DNA of 64,000 nucleotides. Source: VRUE01 sp963702955 (GTDB taxonomy: Bacteria; Actinomycetota; Thermoleophilia; Solirubrobacterales; 70-9). The notes beneath the pieces are model-generated. The model searched no databases, was not told where the DNA came from, and saw only the letters and a program-made list of their open reading frames with translations. The stretch spans positions 2,480,001 to 2,544,000 of the forward strand of contig OY969774.1 of assembly GCA_963702955.1 (NCBI GenBank), in the 5' to 3' direction. The first letter of the stretch is position 1. Every line of letters begins with the position of its first letter. The position numbers were made by a program, and so were the translations under genes. Below, piece after piece: positions 57,528-64,000 of this stretch.

Positions 57528-59110
57528 TCAGGTGGAGGCCTCCCGGATTTGCAGAGCGAGGATCGCCGTGAGGGTTGCGTCTCGGTCGCGCGAGAGGAAG
57601 CCGGCGGTTGAGACCGCCGTTCGCTCGCGGTCGCCCGGGTAGGCCCAGCCGAGGCGCGGGTCCTCCTGGCCACGGACGAGGGTGAGCTCGGAGGCTGGGC
57701 TCCGATCGATCAAGGTTGCGGCGATGCCCTTGCCGGTCAGCGTGACCTCGTCCTCGCCGACCCGCTCGACTTCCATCCCAGGGCCGCAATGGAAGCGTCT
57801 GGTGTACTCGTGCTCTTCGTCCGAGTGCACCTCGTCGATCACGATCAGCGTCTCGGCCGGCCGGTAGAGCAGGATGCGGCGGTGGTCGACCCCCTGGCGG
57901 GCGAGCAGGGGATTGCGGACGACGATCGCGTACCAGCCGTCCCCCTCGCCCGCGGCCTCGATCCCGCTTCCGTAGGGAGGCGCGTCGCGCCAGTCGAAGT
58001 CGCGGCCGTCGACGGTGAGGACGTTGTGGGCGGCGGCGCTGCGGGCGTAGAGGCGATCGGGCTCGTCCTCGTAGTAGCCCCAGCGGCCGGCGTCGCCGAG
58101 CACCACCTGCCCGCCCTCGACCAGCAGGAAGCCGGTGTCGTCGGCGTGCTTGTGGGCGGGGCCGTGGTAGGCGGCGCCGACGGCGAGGTAGCTGTCGCCG
58201 TCGCGCACGAACGCCTGGCCGGTCTCGGGCAGCACGTTCATCCCGCGCAGGCTGGACGCGGCGTCCCGCGCCCACCCCGGCGCCGGCAGGTCGTCGCTGT
58301 CGCCGAGCTGCGCCATCCGCCCGCAGGGCGTCACCTGCCAGGCCGCGGTGCGTCGCATCCGTTCGAGCAGGCCGGGAAGCTCGGGCAGCTCGGAGACGTT
58401 GGCGGCGAGCCGTGCGACCAGGTCGAGGATCGCGAACTGGTAGGCGGGGGAGTGCTCGAGGTGCGCGCCCTCCTCGAAGCAGACGGTCGCCCGCAGCGTC
58501 GCCTTCATCCGCGTCAGCGCCAGCTCGCGCCAGGCCGCGGCGGCGGGCAGCTCCGGCAGCAGCCGCGCCAGCAGGTAGAGGCCCTCGTCCTGGAAGAGGC
58601 CGTGGTTGTTGCCGGCCGCGTAGTTGTCGCCGGAGGCCAGCTCGGCGCCGTGGCGCTCTGCCCCCTCCAGCAGCAGCTCGGCCTCCTCCTCGTCGAGCAT
58701 CCCCTCGGCCAGGCAGGCGCGCAGCACGTAGCCGACGTAGGGCGCCCGCAAGCCGACCGCCATGTCGTACCAGGCGAACTCGCTCTGCTCGGCGTCGGAG
58801 CGCAGATGCGCCCGCGCCCAGTCGAGCACCACGTCACGCGCCACCGCCAGCGTCTCCACGTCGCCCCCCGCCGCGTGCCGCGCCAACGCCTCCTTCAGCC
58901 AGGTCAGCGTGTGCAGCTCATAGCGCCAGGTTCGGCTTTCGTGCGGGTCCTGGAGCCAGTCGATCGGGGGGACAGCTCGGTCGGCTCTCCGTAGACGTAG
59001 AACCGCCCGCCCAGGATCGCCTTCCGCGTTGGTCTCCACCTCCTCCGGGGCCCGACCGCCTGGACTTCTGGTAGTTCGATTCTGCTCTCTGCCGGGACGA
59101 TCGTTTTCAC
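57528..59110 (-). pseudogene. Heparinase II/III-like lyase gene with a one-base frameshift near its start
   Basis: The long frame (57528 to about 58970) encodes a polysaccharide-lyase-like protein: EFAWYDMAVGLRAPYVGYVL, NNHGLFQDEGLYLLARL, LEHSPAYQFAILDL, AYHGPAHKHADDTGFLLVEG and VVLGDAGRWGYYEDEP. Its first 45 residues lie in a second frame from GTG 59110 (MKTIVPAESR, GGRFYVYGEPTELS). Adding one C to the CCCCCC run near 58970 joins them as ELSPPIDWL. GTG 59110 is supported by TAAACT seven bases upstream. Either sequence error or real decay. It would degrade or remodel an acidic glycan; no signal peptide is visible. Confidence 0.75.
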
Positions 59111-59117
59111 AGTCCCG

Positions 59118-59123
59118 AGTTTA
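59118..59123 (-). promoter_or_regulatory. -10 box, heparinase-like gene
   Basis: TAAACT on the minus strand, 7-base spacer to GTG 59110; overlaps by two bases the -10 box of the divergent gene. Confidence 0.65.
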
Positions 59124-59127
59124 GGAT
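59122..59127 (+). promoter_or_regulatory. -10 box, leaderless glycosyltransferase gene
   Basis: TAGGAT with a 6-base spacer to ATG 59134; shares bases 59122-59123 with the opposite-strand box, so both promoters cannot be occupied together. Confidence 0.65.
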
Positions 59128-59133
59128 GGCGCG

Positions 59134-59895
59134 ATGCTGTACATCGCCACCGTGCACGTCAAGTCTCCTCGCTGGATTCCGATTCAGAAGCGTGAACTGG
59201 AAAGAAACATCGGCGTCCCGTCGGTGACCTGGGCTTCGATCGAGGGAATTGACCGCTCCTACGAAGCGCATTTCGACCATGTCGTCGACTGCTCCGGAGG
59301 CCATGCCGAGAAGCTGAACCGCCTCGCGTGCGAGATCTCCGATCGAGCGGCGGACGATGACCTCTTAATGTTCCTCGACGGTGACGCGTTTCCGATCGCC
59401 GATCCCATGCCGCTCATCGAGAAAAGCCTCACCGAAGCGCCGATGCTGGCAGTGCGACGTAAGGAGAACGCCGGCGACCCGCAGCCCCACCCCTGCTTCT
59501 GCGTTACCCGGATCGTGACCTGGCGGGACCTGCCCGGAGATTGGAGCGAGGGCTTCACCTGGACCGGCCCGCGCGGAGCTCCCGTGACCGACCCCGGCGC
59601 CAACCTGCTGCGACAGCTCGAGCTGACCGGGACGCCGTGGGTGGAAATCCTCCGAAGCAACCGGCACAACCCACACCCGGTGCTGTTCGGCGTCTACGGT
59701 GGCGTCATCTATCACCACGGCGCGGGTTTTCGTTGGCCGTTCACGCGTAGCGACGTAAAGCAGCTCGTCTCAGTGGAGTCGCTGCCGGAGGGCCCGGCAG
59801 TTCGCCGGGCGGGAGAGCGCAACCGCATGCTTTCGGAGTCGGTGTTCGAGCGGATACAGTGCGACGAGCCCGGTTGGAAGTCGGAGTTCATCTAG
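59134..59895 (+). CDS. GT-A-type glycosyltransferase-like protein
   Basis: 253 residues. LYIATVHVKSPRWIPIQKRE, VPSVTWASIEGIDRSY, then DDLLMFLDGDAFPIADPMP, whose DGD is a DxD metal/nucleotide-binding motif, and DPGANLLRQLELTGTPWVEI. Family not firmly recognised; a nucleotide-diphospho-sugar transferase fold is likely. Starts ATG 59134 with a leaderless promoter. The stop overlaps the GTG of the sulfotransferase gene, so glycan synthesis and sulfation are probably coupled. Confidence 0.7.
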   Translation: MLYIATVHVKSPRWIPIQKRELERNIGVPSVTWASIEGIDRSYEAHFDHVVDCSGGHAEKLNRLACEISDRAADDDLLMFLDGDAFPIADPMPLIEKSLTEAPMLAVRRKENAGDPQPHPCFCVTRIVTWRDLPGDWSEGFTWTGPRGAPVTDPGANLLRQLELTGTPWVEILRSNRHNPHPVLFGVYGGVIYHHGAGFRWPFTRSDVKQLVSVESLPEGPAVRRAGERNRMLSESVFERIQCDEPGWKSEFI

Positions 59896-60653
59896 TGCAG
59901 GCCTCGGAGTCGGATTGGATGGAGACTTCCGAGGTCGGCCTGACGACTGTCATCGGCCGAGGCCACTCTGGCACGCGCATGCTGTCGCAGATGTTCTATG
60001 CAAGCGGCGTATTCATGGGGAATCATATCAGTCACCGTGGGGACAGCCTGCCTCCGCAGGCGATGTATGACGCATGCGAACTTGTTGCCGACCACGTTCG
60101 CTGGACCGGGGATCTGTCCTGGGACTTTTCCTCGTTACACGCTATGCCGATCGATAAGCGGTTCGAAGAGCTGGTCCGGACCTATCTTCAGTCCGTGTTG
60201 GCTTCGACAAGTTCAGTCCGGGGCTGGAAGCTTCCGGAGACTACGCTCGCCTATCCGTGGATAGTGCGAATGTTCCCCCAGGCCAAGTACGTGCACATCA
60301 TGCGCGATCCCAGAGACGGTTTGCTTCGGCCTCACCGCACCGATGATCTGAGCGAATCCAACGTTCCGGGCCCTGTCATCGAGGACGAGCTTGATCGGCG
60401 GGTGGCGTCGTGGAAGTATCAGTACGACATCGTCAAGGCAACGCCGCGGCCCGCATGCTTTCTATCGATCAGGTACGAGGATCTCGTGCTTGACGTCGAG
60501 TTGACCACCCAGCGGCTCGAAGAGTTCCTCGAGATTCCCCTCGCGCGCATAGTCGTGGACAGAACCCGGGTCGGGCAGTGGCGATCCGACCGGCGCCTGC
60601 TGCCTCACATCCAGCCGATCGCGGCGGAGATGGGCGAGCTGGGATACGGCTGA
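59895..60653 (+). CDS. Sulfotransferase family protein
   Basis: 252 residues. TVIGRGHSGTRMLSQMFYAS is a 5'-phosphosulfate-binding loop and YVHIMRDPRDGLLRP the 3'-phosphate-binding motif of PAPS-dependent sulfotransferases; SIRYEDLVLD and LEEFLEIP near the end also fit. Would sulfate a sugar of the surface glycan. GTG 59895 overlaps the preceding stop by one base; ATG 59919 is possible. Lower GC bias than the neighbouring genes. Confidence 0.82.
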   Translation: MQASESDWMETSEVGLTTVIGRGHSGTRMLSQMFYASGVFMGNHISHRGDSLPPQAMYDACELVADHVRWTGDLSWDFSSLHAMPIDKRFEELVRTYLQSVLASTSSVRGWKLPETTLAYPWIVRMFPQAKYVHIMRDPRDGLLRPHRTDDLSESNVPGPVIEDELDRRVASWKYQYDIVKATPRPACFLSIRYEDLVLDVELTTQRLEEFLEIPLARIVVDRTRVGQWRSDRRLLPHIQPIAAEMGELGYG

Positions 60654-60691
60654 AGTCGCTGTCGGGTCGTGGAGGGTCTGGTGCGTTCCGA

Positions 60692-60697
60692 TAAAAT
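60692..60697 (+). promoter_or_regulatory. -10 box, leaderless DXD glycosyltransferase gene
   Basis: TAAAAT with an 8-base spacer to GTG 60706. Confidence 0.6.
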
Positions 60698-60705
60698 CCC
60701 ATTGC

Positions 60706-61467
60706 GTGACCGGGAGAGAGGAACACATCGAGGGATTGCCGATCATCCAGTATTGGCATTCCGCAGAGGCGCCGGACTACATTGCCGCGCTCTTCGAGAC
60801 GTTCAGCGATCTCAACCCGGACCGGCCCCATCTGATCTTCAACGAGGCCTCGGCCGCCGCCTTCATAGCTGAGCACTTCGAGTCACGTCGGCTTCGAGCG
60901 TTTCTGGCGTGCGCTGTCCCCGCCATGCAGGCGGACTATTTCCGCTACTGCGCAGTGCTGAAGCTGGGAGGAGCCTATGTCGACGCCGACTCCCGCTGCA
61001 TCTCGAACCTCGACTCGCTGCTTCCGGCCGTGGGCTGCGGACGGCTGTTTCAGCGGCCCAAGGGCCCGGTCGTAAACGGTGGCTTTGCCTTTGGATCGCC
61101 CGGCCACGCCTTTCTCGCATTGGTGCTGGACATCGCCACCGCGAACGTCGAGGGCCGGGACTCGGACCTCATATACGCGACGACGGGCCCGCTCATCTTC
61201 ACCAACCTCTGCCGGCTGCACCGGCTCGGTTCTTTCGATGCGTTTATCGAGCACATGACGGGGCGCCGGCACGAGGATTCCGCCCGCAGGCTGTGCGAGA
61301 CGATCGGCGACTACGCTCTGGTGAGCCGGGCGTTAGTGGGCATCACGATCTCTCCCATCTCGGAGAACATGTGGGTAAGCACTGCGGCCGGTCCGCTTCC
61401 ATACAAGGAGAATGCGCACTGGATGAAAGTCAAAGGCGGGATCTTCTCGAACGATGCCCCAGCGTAG
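60706..61467 (+). CDS. DXD-motif glycosyltransferase (OCH1/Gly_transf_sug-like)
   Basis: 253 residues: LPIIQYWHSAEAPDYIAAL (the IP..H-W start of the family), MQADYFRYCAVLKLGGAYVD, then DADSRCISNLDSLL, where the AD..RY..L..GG.Y.D.D block is the sugar-binding DXD region. VVNGGFAFGSPGHAFLALVL and TTGPLIFTNL follow. Transfers a hexose onto a glycan or lipid. Its last 14 bases overlap the ACP gene, so it is the first gene of a likely operon with ACP, FAAL and P450. Confidence 0.8.
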   Translation: MTGREEHIEGLPIIQYWHSAEAPDYIAALFETFSDLNPDRPHLIFNEASAAAFIAEHFESRRLRAFLACAVPAMQADYFRYCAVLKLGGAYVDADSRCISNLDSLLPAVGCGRLFQRPKGPVVNGGFAFGSPGHAFLALVLDIATANVEGRDSDLIYATTGPLIFTNLCRLHRLGSFDAFIEHMTGRRHEDSARRLCETIGDYALVSRALVGITISPISENMWVSTAAGPLPYKENAHWMKVKGGIFSNDAPA

Positions 61468-61708
61468 GAGTGTCGAACAGAAGCTGGAGTATTTCGTCTT
61501 CGACGAGTTGTTCGATGGTCGGGATCGCGAAGGTGACCCGCTGGAAGCCGACGCGATCGACTCACTGGGCTTGGAGCAGCTCGTCGATTACATCGAGCAC
61601 GAATTCGGCGTCACTATCAGCGACGAGGAGATGGTCAAAGAGAACTTCGCGAGCGTCGCGACCCTCGCTGCCTTCATCGATTCGAAGCTGGTGGAAAAAG
61701 CAAGATGA
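61454..61708 (+). CDS. Acyl carrier protein
   Basis: 84 residues: QKLEYFVFDELFDGRDREGD, then EADAIDSLGLEQLVDYIEHE with the phosphopantetheine Ser in DSLG, and FGVTISDEEMVKENFASVAT. Acidic four-helix ACP layout. Overlaps the glycosyltransferase stop and its own TGA overlaps the ATG of the acyl-AMP ligase. The Sfp-type transferase at 14944 could activate it; the ligase would load it with a fatty acid. Confidence 0.9.
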   Translation: MPQRRSVEQKLEYFVFDELFDGRDREGDPLEADAIDSLGLEQLVDYIEHEFGVTISDEEMVKENFASVATLAAFIDSKLVEKAR

Positions 61709-63315
61709 TCCCCCCCCGGACGATACCCGAGGCTCTTCATACCGCCGCCGAGAGTGACACCGGAGAGTACGTATTTCATCTCGATGGCGGGCAGGTGAGC
61801 ATTTCCTGCGCGGAGTTGGCCGATCGAGCCGACCGCGCAGCTCGACGGCTTGTAGCGCTCGGTGTCGAGCCCGGCGACATGGTCGGCGTCTTGGGCCCGA
61901 ACCGGCCCGAGTGGGTCGTGTCGGCATTCGCCGTCTGGACTGCAGGCGCTGCCCTGGTTCCGGTGCAGGCCCCATTGCGCATCCGGGACCCTGGAGCCTT
62001 TCGAGATCAAATCCGCGGGCTGGTCGAAGCGGGCGCATGTCGTCACGTACTTGCCGATCCTCGATTTGCACCCATGCTTCCCGAGGGGATTGCGGTTCCC
62101 TGGGGTGAGGTTGGCGAGGAGAGCGCCGAGGTGCCTCCAGGACCGGTGGCGGATAGCGCGGCGGTCATCCAGTTCACCTCGGGCAGCACCGCCGCTCCCA
62201 AGGGCGCGCTGCTCACGCACTCTGCGGTGATGGCTCAGATGGAGATTCTTCAACCCGCCCGCGCCAATGCCGAAGGCGTGCCGCGGGTCATATTGAGCTG
62301 GGCACCGTTCTTTCACGACCTTGGGTTGATGTCCAGCCTGATCCTCCCGTCCGTATGGGGAACGTCGAGCCGGCAGCTGCCGACCGATCGCTTCGCTCGC
62401 GACCCTGTCGAGTGGCTGCGACTGGTGGAGGAGACGCGGTGCACGATGACGATCGGGCCGTCGTCGGCGTTCGGGAGTGCGATAAGGGTGGCGCAGCGGC
62501 GTGGACAGTCGTTCGATCTGAGTTCCCTGGAGGTCGCCTTCTTTGCCGGCGAGGGCGTCGATCCGAACGTCGCTCGGCGCCTGACGGAGTCTGATTTCGG
62601 CCTTCGGCCGGAGGCGCTCGGGTTGACCTATGGGCTTGCGGAGACGGTGTTGGCAGCCGCATATTCCGTCACCGGCTCGGGTTTGGGCCTCGACCGAATC
62701 TCGTTGGATGAGCTGGGGGCGAACGGGGTTGCCGTCCCTTCGGAAGGGGACCCCGAGCGGGTGATGGTGTCCTCTGGCCCCCCGCGAATGGACCTCCGCA
62801 TCGTAGGGCCTGAGGGGGACCTTCCCGAGCGGAATATCGGCGAGATCTTCGTTCGTGGCGAGTCGCTGATGAGCGGCTACGTCGGACGTGACGTGGATGA
62901 CCCCTTCGCCGACGGGTGGCTGCAGACGGGCGACATGGGCTACCTCGCAGGCGGTGAGCTGTACGTCACCGGACGGGCGAAGGACATGATGATCGCGCTG
63001 GGCCAGAACTACTATCCGGAGGACTTCGAGTGGGCGGCCGGACGGGTTGACGGAGTGCGCCCCGGTCGCAGTGTCGCCTTCACGCTGCCCGACAGCGAGG
63101 AGATCGTAGTACTGGTCGAGGCGCAGGACGGTAGGGCTTCGAGCCGGCTGGAGCGCGAAGTGAGGCGGGGTGTCGCCGATGCGGTCGGAATCTCGCCGGT
63201 TGAGGTCGCCATTCTCCCGCCTGGAACTGTGCAGAAGACGACGAGCGGCAAGCTCCGCCGTGGGGCGATGCGCGAGGCATACGCGAGTGGCACGCTGGTG
63301 GAAGCGGTGGCATGA
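61705..63315 (+). CDS. Fatty-acyl-AMP ligase (FAAL-like AMP-dependent synthetase)
   Basis: 536 residues. AVIQFTSGSTAAPKGALLTH (A3), APFFHDLGLMSSLILP, YGLAETVLAAAYSVTGSG (A5), WLQTGDMGYLAGGELYVTGR (A7/A8), KDMMIALGQNYYPEDFEWA and KTTSGKLRRGAMREAY with the catalytic Lys (A10). The HDLGL and GQNYYPEDFE segments are typical of FAALs, which transfer acyl-adenylates to carrier proteins rather than CoA. Substrate chain length cannot be inferred. ATGA overlaps on both sides link it to the ACP and the P450. Confidence 0.88.
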   Translation: MIPPRTIPEALHTAAESDTGEYVFHLDGGQVSISCAELADRADRAARRLVALGVEPGDMVGVLGPNRPEWVVSAFAVWTAGAALVPVQAPLRIRDPGAFRDQIRGLVEAGACRHVLADPRFAPMLPEGIAVPWGEVGEESAEVPPGPVADSAAVIQFTSGSTAAPKGALLTHSAVMAQMEILQPARANAEGVPRVILSWAPFFHDLGLMSSLILPSVWGTSSRQLPTDRFARDPVEWLRLVEETRCTMTIGPSSAFGSAIRVAQRRGQSFDLSSLEVAFFAGEGVDPNVARRLTESDFGLRPEALGLTYGLAETVLAAAYSVTGSGLGLDRISLDELGANGVAVPSEGDPERVMVSSGPPRMDLRIVGPEGDLPERNIGEIFVRGESLMSGYVGRDVDDPFADGWLQTGDMGYLAGGELYVTGRAKDMMIALGQNYYPEDFEWAAGRVDGVRPGRSVAFTLPDSEEIVVLVEAQDGRASSRLEREVRRGVADAVGISPVEVAILPPGTVQKTTSGKLRRGAMREAYASGTLVEAVA

Positions 63316-64000
63316 CCTGCAGCGATCTCGACACCGAAGCAACGGCCAAGGGGATGAGGCCACTCACATTCCTGCAGAAAAAGCGCGAGCGCCACGGCGA
63401 TGTGTTCACGGTCCGTCTGGTCGGTCAGGAGCCGCTGGTCATGGTAGGCGACCCCGAGTTGGCCAAGCGGGTCTTTTCCGCCCCGGCCGACGTCCTGCAT
63501 GCCGGAGACGGCAACCGCCGGGTGCTGGGCTGGCTGCTGGGCGAGCACTCGCTGATCCTGCTCGACCAGGAGCGGCACATGAGCCACCGTCGGTTGCTGC
63601 TTCCCCCGTTTCACGGTCACCGGATGGAGCGTCAGGCGGAAGCGATGCGAACGGTGGTCGAAGAACATCTTGACTCTTGGCCGGTGCACGGAGTGGTCCC
63701 GGTGCTGCCGCGGCTGCGCGAGCTGACCTTGGACGTGGTCGTGCGCGCGGTTCTCGGCCCTGGAGGCGCGGGTCAGGGCGGTCCGCTGCGTGGCGCTCTG
63801 CTCATGCTGCTGCGACAGGCGCAGGCAGGGGGCAGCGATGCGTTGACGACCCGCCGGCTGATCGACCGTGTTGAGGCGCTCATCGACGAGGAGGTGGTGG
63901 GACGCAGGGTGGACCCCCGGTCGCGGGACCGTGACGATGTGCTCTCTCTCTTGGCGGAAGCCCGCGATGAGGCCGGCTCGCCGATGTCCGACGTCGAGGT
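63312..64000 (+). CDS. Cytochrome P450, 5' part
   Basis: Open to the window end (about 229 codons). The N-terminal half fits P450s: FLQKKRERHGDVFTVRL, VMVGDPELAKRVFSAP, GEHSLILLDQERHMSHRRLL then LPPFHG, which is the C-helix with Trp/Arg-type haem propionate contacts (H.SHRRLL.P.F), and RLRELTLDVVVRAVLG. The haem-ligand Cys region lies beyond the window. ATG overlaps the ligase stop (ATGA). Likely hydroxylates or desaturates the acyl chain attached to the ACP. Confidence 0.85.
   Translation, partial: MTCSDLDTEATAKGMRPLTFLQKKRERHGDVFTVRLVGQEPLVMVGDPELAKRVFSAPADVLHAGDGNRRVLGWLLGEHSLILLDQERHMSHRRLLLPPFHGHRMERQAEAMRTVVEEHLDSWPVHGVVPVLPRLRELTLDVVVRAVLGPGGAGQGGPLRGALLMLLRQAQAGGSDALTTRRLIDRVEALIDEEVVGRRVDPRSRDRDDVLSLLAEARDEAGSPMSDVE

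Overview
The window is GC-rich DNA (roughly 68-72% by eye) with dense genes on both strands. Many genes lack a Shine-Dalgarno and instead have a TANNNT -10 box 6-9 bases before the start codon, which implies leaderless mRNAs. This, with egtB/egtD ergothioneine genes, a GlpX-type FBPase, F420/LLM-type oxidoreductase and a small FVKQANAICEEG lipoprotein, points to Actinomycetota, most likely Thermoleophilia/Solirubrobacterales. That assignment is inference from gene content; there is no rRNA here. No tRNA, rRNA, CRISPR array or complete insertion sequence was seen, and no gap longer than 300 bases lacks a gene.

Layout. 1-14.1 kb is housekeeping and stress DNA: end of pntA and pntB, an AbiEi/DUF559 protein, a pilin-like secreted protein, an SDR, egtB-egtD, an orphan HipA kinase, an LLM oxidoreductase, a VapBC-type pair, a lipoprotein, glpX, a methyltransferase, pilT and two tandem XRE regulators. 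14.1-64 kb is a large surface-glycan locus: an initiating sugar transferase, a four-gene route resembling UDP-ManNAc3NAcA synthesis (dehydrogenase, acetyltransferase, aminotransferase, 2-epimerase), an O-antigen ligase/polymerase-like protein, many GT4-type and rhamnosyltransferase-like enzymes, SAM methyltransferases, polysaccharide deacetylases, glycosidase-like secreted proteins, a flippase, a heparinase-like lyase, a sulfotransferase, and at the right edge an ACP / fatty-acyl-AMP ligase / cytochrome P450 operon. A 4'-phosphopantetheinyl transferase beside the initiating transferase could activate that ACP. Between these lie three copies of a heptad-repeat membrane protein gene, a decayed DUF3800 gene and a Phd/RelE-like pair.

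The most unusual signal is a family of about twelve dispersed palindromic elements (about 27-50 bp) sharing a core like TTGACCACC-N-GGCGGTCAA with outer stems that fall into subfamilies. About seven lie between or at the ends of genes, some supplying the stop codon; five lie in frame inside glycan genes, each at an inter-domain linker. They look like mobile or spreading mini-elements comparable in behaviour to Rickettsia palindromic elements, but I recognise no described family. Other points of interest: two genes broken by one-base slips in C runs, a GlpX with Asn for a metal-ligand Asp, a tandem rhamnosyltransferase with one degraded acidic motif, and divergent genes whose -10 boxes overlap.
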